From contig JAJETZ010000001.1 in assembly GCA_029784595.1 (NCBI GenBank), positions 313,645-377,644 of the forward strand: a DNA stretch of 64,000 nucleotides, given 5' to 3'. Source of the DNA: Wolbachia endosymbiont of Meromenopon meropis (lineage in GTDB: Bacteria > Pseudomonadota > Alphaproteobacteria > Rickettsiales > Anaplasmataceae). Both the position numbers and the translations under genes were made by a program. Below are positions 1-9,802 of this stretch, in pieces (within the stretch, counting starts at the first letter, position 1; each line of letters starts with the position of its first letter). The notes below the pieces were generated by a model. It saw only the letters and a program-made list of their open reading frames with translations, had not been told where the DNA came from and made no database searches.

Positions 1-89
1 TAAGGTTACACAACAACCTTATATAGTATTTACATAAGCAAAAAAGCTGATTAGCATGCTTAATGTAAAATTAAAATTTTAAATAAAAA

Positions 90-680
90 ATGAGAATAAG
101 AACAAGTTTTTTACTTGGATTTTTTTTGATTACGCAAAGTTGCTGTACACCGCTAATAATAGGTGGCGTGGCGATAACGGCAACAGCAATAACAACACAA
201 GATAAATCTTTAGGAAATCTTGTCGATGATGCAGCCATGACAATTAAAATCAATAAGGAACTTCTAAAACATGGACTATTCTCATCTATAAAAGTCAAAA
301 TAAGCGAAGGAAGAGTATTATTAATTGGGAATGTTGATAGCTATGAAAAACAAGTTAAAGCAGAGAAAATAGCTTGGCAACAAAAAGAAGCTAAAGAGGT
401 AATAAATGAAATAAAAGTAATACCAATAAAAACAGCTTCTATATTTGATGCTGCTATGGACAGCATGATAACTGCGGAAATAAGAACAAGACTTTTAGGA
501 AAAAGAAATATTAAATCTATTAATTATAGCGTTAATACGCTTGATAGAATTGTTTATTTGATAGGTATAGCTCAAAATAAAGCAGAATTACAAGCTGTAA
601 TAGCAATTACAAAAAAAGTAAAAGGAGTAAAACAGGTTGTAAGTTATGTACGCTACAAACATAGCAAATTACGTCATTAA
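90..680 (+). CDS. BON-domain periplasmic/outer-membrane protein (DolP/OsmY-like)
   Basis: The 196-residue protein begins with a basic-hydrophobic signal segment (residues 1-18) that runs into a Cys pair. This could be a lipoprotein signal, although the residues before the Cys are a poor lipobox. Two BON domains follow, roughly residues 45-112 and 120-188; each shows the alternating hydrophobic pattern and a late VKGVKQVV or EVINEIKV type strand. Two BON domains behind a lipoprotein-like signal in about 190 residues is the architecture of DolP (YraP), an outer-membrane lipid-binding protein of envelope maintenance. That match is by architecture only. It stands alone and is followed by a good hairpin terminator. 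Confidence 0.8.
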   Translation: MRIRTSFLLGFFLITQSCCTPLIIGGVAITATAITTQDKSLGNLVDDAAMTIKINKELLKHGLFSSIKVKISEGRVLLIGNVDSYEKQVKAEKIAWQQKEAKEVINEIKVIPIKTASIFDAAMDSMITAEIRTRLLGKRNIKSINYSVNTLDRIVYLIGIAQNKAELQAVIAITKKVKGVKQVVSYVRYKHSKLRH

Positions 681-698
681 ATCTTGATGATTGAGTTC

Positions 699-721
699 AA
701 ATAGGATTTTTATCCTATTTT
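699..721 (+). terminator. Hairpin terminator after the BON gene
   Basis: A perfect 9-bp stem (699-707 with 712-720, AAATAGGAT/ATCCTATTT) closes a TTTT loop 19 bases after the stop codon. The stem's 3' arm ends in T and is followed by A/T-rich sequence. It is likely to be a bidirectional intrinsic terminator. Confidence 0.55.
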
Positions 722-1129
722 AATTACCTAAATAAGGTATTGTATAGAATTTAAAAAGATTGAAAGTATTAATTTGATAAATTGAAAGCATACTCTTTGA
801 GAGAGTGATACTGCATTTATATCAGTAATATGGATGCAAAACAATAATCATAATGGCGCCCCCTTATTTCTATAAATAGATCTTATATATACCAGAGATA
901 AATTGGCCAATTATTTTTAATAAAATAATCTTAGTATTAAAAATGTACATTTCTTATATTCTTATGCATTAAATTAAGATATTTTACGAATATAAATCAA
1001 GTGGATACTATTAGGTGTAATAAAAGCAGAGTATCAGAGATATTCTATATATAGATGCAATATTTATAAAGAACAATTTTAAAGATTAATTTATTAAGTT
1101 AACTTTCTGAAACTAACTATAACAACTCA
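722..1129. other. Gap with no recognised gene
   Basis: This A/T-rich sequence has stops in all frames. I see no gene, RNA or repeat beyond an isolated GC patch (GGCGCC at 855-860). Confidence 0.5.
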
Positions 1130-1477
1130 TTAACTGCTGAAAGAACACATTACAATTTAGAGATTTTTCACATGACGCAGTAGAGAATTACTTTAACAGT
1201 ATTGATATTTAAAAAAGAATGACACAATAAAATGCAAGATGCAATTATTGCGTATTCAGATAGTACTTGAATCTAATTTTACCAAAACATCTACACATTA
1301 TTGATAGCTTCACAAGAAGTTTGTAAAAGCACAGAGATCATAAGAAACGAAAACTTATTATTTGAATACAGAACATTAGCTGAAATAAGACTAAACAAGT
1401 CTCAAAAAATGCAAAAATCTACACTCATCTAAGCATTTCGTAAAATGAATCAAATACCAAAATTTGATAGAAATTAA
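1130..1477 (+). pseudogene. Decayed protein-coding gene, unknown family
   Basis: Between the BON gene and murG the plus strand holds protein-like stretches in shifting frames. One is a 21-codon stretch at 1147-1209 (reads RDFSHDAVENYF). Then, in another frame, ATG 1232 reads MQDAIIAYSDST and meets TGA and TAA at codons 13 and 15. The same frame stays open from 1277 to 1429, with typical helix-forming composition (for example NENLLFEYRTLAEIRLNKS), before TAA at 1430 and a last piece to 1477. The mixed polar/charged content differs from the I/F/Y/stop-rich noise of nearby frames. I cannot name the family. I infer a dead gene with at least one frameshift and three stops. Confidence 0.45.
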
Positions 1478-1689
1478 AACATACAACAAAAAAATTTATC
1501 AAAGGTTAAAATAAAAAATCCAAATACTTGTTTCAAAACGATGTCTGAACTAATTTTTCACAAAATTGAAACGCACTGCACTTACAATAAGCAATTCAGA
1601 TCAATAAACGGCTAAATACACTTATATTATTTTCTTAAAGAAAACCTTCAAAAATAAATTCTCAAAAAAGCGAATTTTTATTCATTATT

Positions 1690-2724
1690 TCAATATTTCA
1701 ACTCTTGAGTAATCATTTTAACAAATTTAGTTACTCCACTTCTTATTCCTATTTTCTTAGTATTATTAGCCATATCACGCAATTTTTGACTATTTTGTAA
1801 TAGATCAATCAGCAGTTCTTTCATTTTTTTTTTCGTTTCTCTGTTTTGCTCAACAATCACAGCCGCTCCAAAATCTTTGATATACCTTGCGTTATAAAAT
1901 TGATGACCATCCTTTGAGTAAGGATAGGGAATATATACAGCTGGACGCTCGGCAAGAGTGATTTCCGCTATTGAAGTTGCTCCCGCTCTGCTAACGATCA
2001 GATCAGCACTTGCTAGCCTATTTTCTATATCATCAAAAAATTCACTTAATTCACAATAAATCCTTCTACTATCATATAAACTTCTAATTCTGTCCATATT
2101 TTTTTTTGTACATTGCTGCGTTACTCTGATTTTTACCTCTATTTCAGTAGAAAGATTATATATTACATCACTTACTATATCATCAAAAAACTTTGAACCT
2201 TGGCTACCTGCTATTATCAATATATTTAAGATTTTTTCTGTATAAAAATAACTTTGCGCCATTATATTAATAAAATTTCCCGTAAAAATACACTTACTAG
2301 TCATAGCATATTTAGTTTTTGGAAAGCTCGTTGCAATGAATTTAGCTTCTTTAAAAAAGAATCTATTTATTCTTCCTAAAATTGTATTTTGTTCATGCAA
2401 AATTATAGGTACAGAGAGAATTTTTGCTGCAAAAAGAATTGGAAAAGAAGCATAACTACCAAAACCAATAACTAGCTTTGGTTTCAATTTTTTCACCTGA
2501 TATAGTGCCAACGCACAACTATATATCAAAAAAAGAAAAAATTTAAACTTATTGCCACTTGGCTTAGGTAACGGCAGAACGTAACTTATTAAATCGATAT
2601 TTGGATCTATTTTTTTATTAGTGAATAATGCGTTACTATATCCTTTTGTCTTCAGTTCTGTCGCTAAAGTTATCGCTGGAAAAATGTGTCCACCAGTACC
2701 GCCTGTTGTTAGAATGATATCCAT
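1690..2724 (-). CDS. murG: UDP-GlcNAc:lipid I N-acetylglucosaminyltransferase MurG
   Basis: MurG transfers GlcNAc from UDP-GlcNAc to lipid I to make lipid II, on the inner face of the cytoplasmic membrane. The 344-residue GT-B protein shows the N-terminal GGTGGH loop (residues 8-13), a hydrophobic membrane-association patch near residues 60-75, the GSQGS loop at the start of the second domain, and SRAGATSIAEI followed by PYPYSKDGHQFYNA, the sugar-nucleotide site. Length is slightly short of the usual 350-360. No other mur/fts genes adjoin it, as expected for dispersed cell-wall genes in Rickettsiales. It implies that at least the last lipid-linked precursor step of peptidoglycan is kept. Confidence 0.95.
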   Translation of the reverse strand: MDIILTTGGTGGHIFPAITLATELKTKGYSNALFTNKKIDPNIDLISYVLPLPKPSGNKFKFFLFLIYSCALALYQVKKLKPKLVIGFGSYASFPILFAAKILSVPIILHEQNTILGRINRFFFKEAKFIATSFPKTKYAMTSKCIFTGNFINIMAQSYFYTEKILNILIIAGSQGSKFFDDIVSDVIYNLSTEIEVKIRVTQQCTKKNMDRIRSLYDSRRIYCELSEFFDDIENRLASADLIVSRAGATSIAEITLAERPAVYIPYPYSKDGHQFYNARYIKDFGAAVIVEQNRETKKKMKELLIDLLQNSQKLRDMANNTKKIGIRSGVTKFVKMITQELKY

Positions 2725-3215
2725 CTGTATATAGAAAACTGCATTAGATTTTATTCACTATTCAATAATTTATACGTATGATAATACGTACTAGATATTA
2801 CGATAGAAATCAAAAATATTCAAGATAGTTTTAATTAAAAAATCTAATTCAAAAAAAAAATAAATCTCAAAAGCAAGATAATAAAAAACAAAGAAAAATT
2901 CTATAGTACTAATTTTATATAGAATCATAATAAAATGCTTTATACTCTTTTTAGAATTAAGTTAATAATTCAGTTTGCAGTTGAAAAACAATATAGATGA
3001 CAATTAATATTAAAAATAAAATCTTAAGCATTAATATGCTATATTCATAAATTAAAAATAAAAAAAAGCAAAATCAAAAATACTAACAGTAAAGATTCTA
3101 AAGATCCGTGATAATTATATGTTAATACACTTTATCTATCGAGATAGTAGTAATGACCAGCTTCACAAATTCAAAACATCAATAATTCTTTAATTTAAAA
3201 ACGCAAGACAAAAAA
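2725..3215. other. Gap between murG and lpd
   Basis: 491 bases, very A/T rich, with no ORF or hairpin that I would support. It must contain the promoter of murG on the minus strand near its left end, but I could not assign convincing boxes. Confidence 0.5.
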
Positions 3216-4595
3216 TTAACAATTTAACGACTCATTATCTGCTGCAAGAATTGATTCATGTATCATTTCTGAAATAGTTGGATGACAAAAAATCGTAGAT
3301 TTTATGTCGGAATCCGTTCCTTCTAATTGCTTTACAAGAGCAAAATTGCTAATCAACTCTGTTGCTTCTTCTCCTATCATATGAGCGCCAAGAAGTTCTC
3401 CTGTTTTCTTATCAATTACTATTTTTAGTAATCCTTCAGTTTCACCTATTGCAATAGATTTACCGTTAAAACTAGAATAAAATCTTCCTATTTTTACATT
3501 ATGACCATTTTTTATTGCGCATTCTTCGGTAAAACCAATACTTGCTATTTGTGGATAAGAGTAAGTACAACTCGGTATACAGTCTTTTTTTAACTTACGA
3601 GAACTTTTATTAGCAATTTTTTCAATACATGTTACAGCTTCATAGCTTGCTTTATGCGCTAAACACGGTGGACCAACTACATCACCTATTGCGTACAAAT
3701 TAGGTTCATTAGTTTCATACCATTCATTCGTTTCAATAAAACCAGAAGGATCTAGCTTAATTTTCGTGTTTTCTAGCCCTATATTTTCAGTGTTTGCCTG
3801 AACTCCTACTGCAACAATTATTCTATCAAATTCCTCATTCTCACCACTACTTAATTGAATCTGAACAGAGTTTTTATTTTTAATAAAAGTTTTTATACTA
3901 TTATTTGTATATATCTTTATTCCTTCTCTTATAAGTATTTCTTGTGCTATATTTGAAATATCCCTATCTACCATAGGTAAAATAGTGTCTTGTGTCTCTA
4001 CAATTGTTACCTTGGTTCCTAAAATACTATAAAAGCTTGCAAATTCCACTCCAATTGCACCAGATCCTATAATTAGAAGCGATTTTGGCAATTCATCCGG
4101 AGTCATAGCATCCTGTGCATTCCATATTAAATCTCCATCCATTCCAGGTAAGTTTCGCGCTCTCACACCAGTTGCTAAAACAATATATCTAGAAATAATT
4201 TTTTCCTCTTCCTTTTTATTGATGATCTTTATAGCGCTATTACCTGCAAGCTTGGCAAAGCCTTGATAAATTTTGATGTTATTCTTCTTCATTAAGTATG
4301 CAACACCTTCTGATAACTTATTAACAACATCTCTTGAATATTTTACCATCAACTGGATATCAAAGCTTGTATCTTTTATCTTTATACCAAATTTTTCTGA
4401 TTTTTTTATTAACCTATAAATTTCAGATGCTCTGAGCAGAAATTTTGTGGGTATACATCCCCAATTTAAGCATATACCGCCTAAATTCTTCTCTTTTTCA
4501 ATAATTGCTGTTTTAAAACCAAGCTGCGCCGCTCTAATTGCCGCTATATAACCACCAGGACCACTACCTATAACTGTAACATCATAGTTGCTCAT
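3216..4595 (-). CDS. lpd: Dihydrolipoamide dehydrogenase (E3)
   Basis: This FAD enzyme reoxidises dihydrolipoamide in the pyruvate and 2-oxoglutarate dehydrogenase complexes, passing electrons to NAD+. The 459 residues contain the N-terminal FAD motif GSGPGGYIAA, the redox disulfide in GGICLNWGCIPTK (Cys42 and Cys47), the NAD-binding GSGAIGVEFA, the second FAD motif ending in YAIGDV, and the C-terminal dimer/active-site HPTISEM with the catalytic His-Glu. Length is normal. It is not adjacent to E1 or E2 genes here, so it may serve more than one complex. Confidence 0.95.
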   Translation of the reverse strand: MSNYDVTVIGSGPGGYIAAIRAAQLGFKTAIIEKEKNLGGICLNWGCIPTKFLLRASEIYRLIKKSEKFGIKIKDTSFDIQLMVKYSRDVVNKLSEGVAYLMKKNNIKIYQGFAKLAGNSAIKIINKKEEEKIISRYIVLATGVRARNLPGMDGDLIWNAQDAMTPDELPKSLLIIGSGAIGVEFASFYSILGTKVTIVETQDTILPMVDRDISNIAQEILIREGIKIYTNNSIKTFIKNKNSVQIQLSSGENEEFDRIIVAVGVQANTENIGLENTKIKLDPSGFIETNEWYETNEPNLYAIGDVVGPPCLAHKASYEAVTCIEKIANKSSRKLKKDCIPSCTYSYPQIASIGFTEECAIKNGHNVKIGRFYSSFNGKSIAIGETEGLLKIVIDKKTGELLGAHMIGEEATELISNFALVKQLEGTDSDIKSTIFCHPTISEMIHESILAADNESLNC

Positions 4596-4625
4596 TAATT
4601 TTCTTTACCATACGAACAAAACCAT

Positions 4626-4647
4626 TTTATAGCAAATTTATAGCAAA
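4626..4647. repeat. 11-bp tandem duplication (x2)
   Basis: TTTATAGCAAA is repeated twice, perfect, just upstream of lpd. Confidence 0.8.
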
Positions 4648-4828
4648 CTAAAACAATATGATCAATAATGATATATCTTCTATATATAATCTTGTTTTAG
4701 ATTTATGTTATATAGTTAAAAAATAAAACTCTTAAAATTCTTAAATATGCATAGTGCAGTTAATAAAATTAAATTTTAAAGTAGAAATATCAATTTTAAA
4801 CACTTTATAAATTTCATTCAGCATCTGT

Positions 4829-4850
4829 GAAGATCTAAAGAAGATCTAAA
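4829..4850. repeat. 11-bp tandem duplication (x2)
   Basis: GAAGATCTAAA is repeated twice, perfect, in the lpd-htpG gap. Confidence 0.8.
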
Positions 4851-4993
4851 ACTAAAAATAAATATCTTAAAGTAACACTTTAAAATTAATAACATAATAT
4901 GGATGACAATGTGTGTGGTAAGTTTAATGTTAAAGTATTTTCGCTAAAGATTCCTTAATTAAGTATAGTAGAGAAGTTTTATTTTTGATAAGC

Positions 4994-5033
4994 TTGACCT
5001 TGAAAGATTGTAATATAATGCATAGATTATACT
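4994..5033 (+). promoter_or_regulatory. Candidate heat-shock (sigma-32-like) promoter of htpG
   Basis: CTTGAAA at 4999-5005 is the sigma-32 -35 element in form. It is followed by AATGCATAG and TATACT stretches that could serve as the -10. Overlapping it, TTGACC (4994-4999) and TATAAT (5014-5019) are only 14 bp apart, too close for a standard sigma-70 site. The location upstream of a chaperone gene fits, but the -10 is ambiguous. Confidence 0.35.
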
Positions 5034-5065
5034 CTTGATATACATATACTAATATTAAATTTAAA

Positions 5066-6964
5066 ATGCATAAAGTACAAAAGACTGAAAATCTAAAATT
5101 TGATGCTGAAGTAGGGAAAGTCCTCAATATAGTAATTCATTCGCTCTATACTAACAAAGATATTTTTATACGTGAGTTAGTATCAAATGCATCGGATGCA
5201 TGTGATAAATTACGCTATGAATCGCAACTAAATCCTAGTTTATTGGATTCAAGCGATGAGCTAAAAATTACCATTAGTTTAAATGAAGACAAGCGTGAAC
5301 TCTATATAACCGATAATGGCATTGGAATGAACAGACAAGATTTAATAAACAATCTTGGTACAATTGCCAGTTCTGGTACGCAAAAATTCTTAGAGGCAAT
5401 CAAAGATAACAAGAGTTCAGGTCAGATCATAGAACTAATCGGAAAATTTGGTGTGGGTTTTTATTCAACCTTTATGGTTACTTCAGAGGTAATAGTTGAA
5501 TCACGAAAAGCAGGAGAAAAAGAATCTTGGATGTGGAGATCTAAAGGTGACGGAGAATATTCAATCACTAGATTAGATAATCAGATTCCTCGTGGAACTA
5601 AGGTTACTCTTGTTATGCTTCCTGAAGAAAGTGAATTTTTAGATAAATTTCGCGTTGAAAGTATTGTTACTACTTATGCTGATCATATAAACTTTCCTGT
5701 TGAATTTGTAAACAAAGAAGGAAAAAGTGAAAAATTAAACAGCAAAGCTGCAATTTGGACTAAGCAAAAAAACGACGTTACTCAGGAGGAACACAATGAT
5801 TTCTTTCGAAGTGTTGCACATGTTGGTGGCGAGCCTTGGATGATATTGCATAACAAAAATGAAGGTGCAATAGAATACACGAATTTGCTTTACATTCCTT
5901 CAATTAAACCATTCGATTTGTTTCATCCCGATAGACGCTGTTCTGTAAAATTATATGTAAATAGAGTATTTATTACTGAAGATAATGTACAGATTATACC
6001 ACAATATCTGCGCTTTCTAAAGGGTATCGTTGATTCTCCGGATTTACCCCTCAATATCAGCAGAGAAACTCTGCAAAACAATCGAGTTGTTGAGCAAATC
6101 AAAAGATCGCTCACCAGACGTGTTATATCGGAGCTTGGTAAAAAGGCAAAGGAAAATTTAGAAGAATACACAAAATTCTGGAACAACTTTGGTGCAGTTT
6201 TAAAAGAGGGTCTTTGTGAGGCTATGCCAACTGATGAAAGAGAAGCATTACTTTCAATTTGCAGATTTTATAGTACGTGTCATGATAACTTAGTGAGCAT
6301 TCACGAATATATAAGTAGGATGAAACCAGGACAAGAGCATATTTATTACCTTGCTGGTAATAGCTTAGATTCCGTAAAAAACAGTCCTCAACTTGAAGGC
6401 TTTATCAGTAAGGGATTGGAAGTGCTTCTGTTTGTTGATCCAGTGGATGATTTTTGGACTAGCGTAATTCACGAATACAAAGATCAAAAATTTAAGTCTG
6501 TAACTCGAGCTGACGTTGATTTAGAAAAATTCTCCTTGGATACAAAATATGGAGAAAATCAGTTAAGCGAAGAAAAGAGCGAAAAAGATGTTGATTTTGT
6601 ATTAGAATGTTTCACTAAGGTTCTCGGTAACTCGGTAAAAAGTGTGAAAATTTCTAAAAAATTAACCGATAGTCCTGTATGTTTAGCGGTTGATGAGGGT
6701 GCGATGGATCTTAGAATGGAACGTTTTTTACGTGAACAAAAACAGCTAAATTATCGAACGCCAAAAGTTCTTGAAATTAATACTAAACATCCCGTAGTAA
6801 AAAAAGTAATGCAGTTATGTACTAAAAACGATCAAAATTCAATATTGAATGATGTAATTCACTTGCTGTTCTATCAGGCTTGTATCGTAGAAGGTGAGGA
6901 AATGGACGATGTAAATCTATTTGCTAAGAGGCTAAATAACCTACTTGGCGAAATTGTTATTTAG
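5066..6964 (+). CDS. htpG: Molecular chaperone HtpG (bacterial Hsp90)
   Basis: HtpG is the dimeric cytosolic ATP-driven chaperone. The 632 residues start with the GHKL ATPase domain. Visible motifs are the [16 protein letters not shown] helix, the DNGIGMN ATP-lid motif, the second glycine motif GKFGVGFYS, and the middle-domain catalytic loop ending in NISRETLQ with its Arg. The C-terminal dimerisation domain is complete, so length equals the family norm (about 620-635). The ATG is the only sensible start, since homologs begin a few residues before this [10 protein letters not shown] motif. It is monocistronic. Confidence 0.97.
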   Translation: MHKVQKTENLKFDAEVGKVLNIVIHSLYTNKDIFIRELVSNASDACDKLRYESQLNPSLLDSSDELKITISLNEDKRELYITDNGIGMNRQDLINNLGTIASSGTQKFLEAIKDNKSSGQIIELIGKFGVGFYSTFMVTSEVIVESRKAGEKESWMWRSKGDGEYSITRLDNQIPRGTKVTLVMLPEESEFLDKFRVESIVTTYADHINFPVEFVNKEGKSEKLNSKAAIWTKQKNDVTQEEHNDFFRSVAHVGGEPWMILHNKNEGAIEYTNLLYIPSIKPFDLFHPDRRCSVKLYVNRVFITEDNVQIIPQYLRFLKGIVDSPDLPLNISRETLQNNRVVEQIKRSLTRRVISELGKKAKENLEEYTKFWNNFGAVLKEGLCEAMPTDEREALLSICRFYSTCHDNLVSIHEYISRMKPGQEHIYYLAGNSLDSVKNSPQLEGFISKGLEVLLFVDPVDDFWTSVIHEYKDQKFKSVTRADVDLEKFSLDTKYGENQLSEEKSEKDVDFVLECFTKVLGNSVKSVKISKKLTDSPVCLAVDEGAMDLRMERFLREQKQLNYRTPKVLEINTKHPVVKKVMQLCTKNDQNSILNDVIHLLFYQACIVEGEEMDDVNLFAKRLNNLLGEIVI

Positions 6965-8655
6965 CATTGTAATATCCATAACTGTTTCATGCTACAGATA
7001 AAAAAATCTTTTTAATAAAAGCTTTTTAAAACATTGCATGATTTAATTGAAATATAAAAATGAATTAGAGATAATATTAGAACCGAGGTCTAATTTATTA
7101 GATTTTTTGGACGTTAAATCAAAAAAAAAGAAATTTGTGCTTTTAAGCAAAACTGTGGAATTTAGAAAATACAGATTATTCCTGTCATAGTGAAGAAGAT
7201 TTTTATTTGAAATAGAATTTGTAATTTTTATAGATTAGGTTAGCACATCAATAACGAGAAATCGTATGATGAACTTTTAAAATAAAAGTTTTTGCTACTT
7301 ATTTATTAATAATATTAATACTGTAATATTTAATTACTCTTTAAATTTCACTTTTTAAAAATGAATATGTGAACGAATAACTATAGTTTATTGCGATATT
7401 GAAAAGGTTTCACAATAATGTAATTAATAGTCGAAACTGTTTAGGATGTACTGTATAGTTTATTTTTTTGATCTTGGCAAAATTTTAAAAGATTGCATCG
7501 AAAAGATTCAAATTCAAAAATTTTTAAATCAATAGTACAAGTTTGCAGTATTAAAACTAATATCATTTGTAATGACAGATATTATATCTTAAGTAAAAGT
7601 AAAAAGTATTAAATGTATTACTTATATTGCTGTTGCAGTTTTTGGTTGCTTAAAAAGAAGCTTTCGCTCTCCATATTGATAAAATTTATAAAAAGTTTTC
7701 TTAAAAACGATGTAAAATTAATAGCCTGATAATTTATTAATGCTTTTATTACATAAATAACGTTTTATCCAATTTTATTGGTCCTTAAAAAGACGGTTAA
7801 GTTGCAAAAAAAATAGAGACAGGTAATTTTTTTACCTCTTTCCTAAATGATACAAATTTATATTTGATTAGGTAAGCTAAATGATTCTTTACGGTAACTA
7901 GTAGAATACTACTCTAAAGTAAGAATTTCGATTTCAATTCAATTTAGAATCGAAATGTAATCTTTTTTCTTCCTGCTCTCAAAAATAACAGAACGTCTTA
8001 GCTATTATTATTAATTTTTATTAATTACAGTACTCTTTGTTTACAATAAAAGAACCTCTCCTCTTTCTATAAGAGTGGAAGAAAAAAAAGAATTTTTTAT
8101 GGTTACACATTTCTCCTGATTATCTTTTTTTAATTAAAAGTCTATATTAGATGAGACAACTATTCTTTAAATATCAAGAGAAATAGAGCTTCTTTATATT
8201 AAGACTGAAAAAATCAATACTGAGAAAAGAATATTTTAGAGAAAATAATCTTTTTATAATTTATGGGCTTCATAATAGTGTTATGTCAGTTTTTAAAAAA
8301 CCCTCTAAATAAAAAACCCGTAGTTGGTTAACGGCATTGATAAAAGTCAGCGCAAAGAAATTAAAATTTTGCAATATTTATTATGCTGTTTTTATTAACA
8401 ACAGCTATTTTTTTGATAAAAGTAATTTGATGTTAAAACAATGCTTGTATAAAACTGAAGATATTCATATATAAAAATATTTATAAATATAAAAACACCA
8501 AAAATTATACTTTTAATAATAATTAATCATTGTTTATTTAACAAATGAAACTCTAGTTTTAGACTGAATAATAAATCAAAAACGCAATAAACGATTATAA
8601 AATTTTAAAAACACAAAAGTTAAAATCTGCTATAGTAAAAAATACTGTAGACAAA
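6965..8655. other. Long gap between htpG and the membrane-protein gene
   Basis: About 1.7 kb without an intact gene. A terminator-like hairpin (AGGTAA/TTACCT around a T5 loop, 7821-7837) lies mid-gap, far from htpG, so it may end an unseen or dead transcript. No tRNA or repeat family was recognised. Confidence 0.45.
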
Positions 8656-8741
8656 GTGAGAGATATCACAGACACTGTGAAAATGCTTCCTATAATATAC
8701 ACCTTAATAAGCATTGATATCACAAAAGAAAGGGTGAAGAA

Positions 8742-8906
8742 ATGTACAACGTTGATCAAAATAAAAAAACGTAAAAAAATAAATTACCTAAAAGCAATGA
8801 TGTACGAGCAGCTGTTAACACAGCTAGAAACGATAATTCTACTAGTTTTAATGATGATAAAAATAATGAACAAGTTTTTTTTAATCAAACTACCACGCAT
8901 AAGTTT
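8742..8906 (+). pseudogene. Disrupted 5' end of the downstream membrane-protein gene
   Basis: ATG 8742 has a good ribosome-binding site (AGGG at 8731-8734, 7-base spacing) and is in frame with the intact ORF that ends at 9764. It reads MYNVDQNKKT and then meets TAA at 8772. After the stop the same frame is open again with the same Ser/Asn/Thr-rich style (for example NDVRAAVNTARNDN) straight into the ORF that follows. One base change of TAA would restore a 340-residue protein. Alternatives are a recent nonsense mutation, a sequencing error in the A-rich run, or stop-codon readthrough. Confidence 0.55.
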
Positions 8907-9764
8907 TTGCAAATGAAGAGTGTTTCAAACTTTGAAAGTAGAAATAATAGGCAAGATTTATTTTTTCTAAAGAACTCTGTAAATTATGCTAAACATAGCA
9001 GCAGCTCTTCAAGCTTTATTAAGCTACTTGAAAGTGATGATATTGAAAATAATAGTAGTAAATATGTTAAACCTTCTTCAATTTCTGATAGTAACTCTTC
9101 ATTTGTTGAGAAAATAGATGAAACTTACATTGTCTTTTCTACTACCTCCAGAAGAAACGATATGCAAGATATAAAATTGGGAATTTCAACAAACACACTT
9201 GGTGACAGTGTAATTACTAAAAATGATGATAATGCATTAAAACTAGTTAACAGTGGTAATAAGAAAAAACAACAGGCTTTTTTTACTGCAAAAAAGACAG
9301 TGCAAATAAATAGTTGTGATATTCTATCATCGATATTTCCAGAAAATTGGAACAAAAATTCACAATCAGCAGAACTAATTTCGGCGAATTTTTTATCACA
9401 ATCAGTACTTCGTCTAGCCGGCAAAAAATCTAAACAAGTGAATAACGCTGCTGCTTTACAAAATACGACAAATAGTAGTAATCTACATACTGTAATTGCT
9501 CTTTTATCAGTGATGATTGGAGTTATCTTAGGATTGGTGGTTATAGCATTTTACTTAGAAATCTTCACAGTAGGTATAGCGGTTGGAGTTTGTTGCTTTA
9601 GTTGTGGGGCTACAAAGTTATTCGTCATCATAGCTGCTATCCTAGCAATTTTACCAAAGATAACAGAATCAAAAAGACTGTATCCACCACTACTTATACC
9701 AACAAAAAAAAAGTTTGCAGTCGTGTCTATTGATGTTAACAAGCGCAGTATTGTGATTAAATAA
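8907..9764 (+). CDS. Ser/Asn-rich protein with a bilobed hydrophobic C-terminal domain, unknown function
   Basis: I do not recognise the family. The first 190 residues are polar and low in complexity (runs of Ser, Asn and Lys), with no signal peptide. Residues about 195-250 form two hydrophobic helices separated by a short turn with Cys-Cys-x-Ser-Cys. A 35-residue basic tail with [10 protein letters not shown] follows. A long soluble N-terminus plus a closely paired hydrophobic hairpin recalls secreted host-membrane proteins of intracellular bacteria (the chlamydial Inc layout), but that is only a resemblance in shape. The first available starts are TTG 8907 and ATG 8913, neither with a Shine-Dalgarno; the natural start was probably 8742. 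hemA begins 38 bases downstream. Confidence 0.6.
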   Translation: MQMKSVSNFESRNNRQDLFFLKNSVNYAKHSSSSSSFIKLLESDDIENNSSKYVKPSSISDSNSSFVEKIDETYIVFSTTSRRNDMQDIKLGISTNTLGDSVITKNDDNALKLVNSGNKKKQQAFFTAKKTVQINSCDILSSIFPENWNKNSQSAELISANFLSQSVLRLAGKKSKQVNNAAALQNTTNSSNLHTVIALLSVMIGVILGLVVIAFYLEIFTVGIAVGVCCFSCGATKLFVIIAAILAILPKITESKRLYPPLLIPTKKKFAVVSIDVNKRSIVIK

Positions 9765-9802
9765 TTTATTATAATTTTTCTAGTTATTATATAGATAGAA
9801 TA

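Larger units (their letters stand above)
4596..5065. other. Gap between lpd and htpG
   Basis: 470 bases that separate the divergent lpd and htpG genes. It contains two perfect 11-bp tandem duplications (listed separately) and, at its right end, a heat-shock-like promoter for htpG. I see no gene. Confidence 0.5.

Noticed and set aside
8656..8916. 86-codon open frame before the membrane-protein gene
   Set aside because: It is the wrong frame; the true coding frame is the one through ATG 8742 and TAA 8772, which connects with the ORF ending at 9764.
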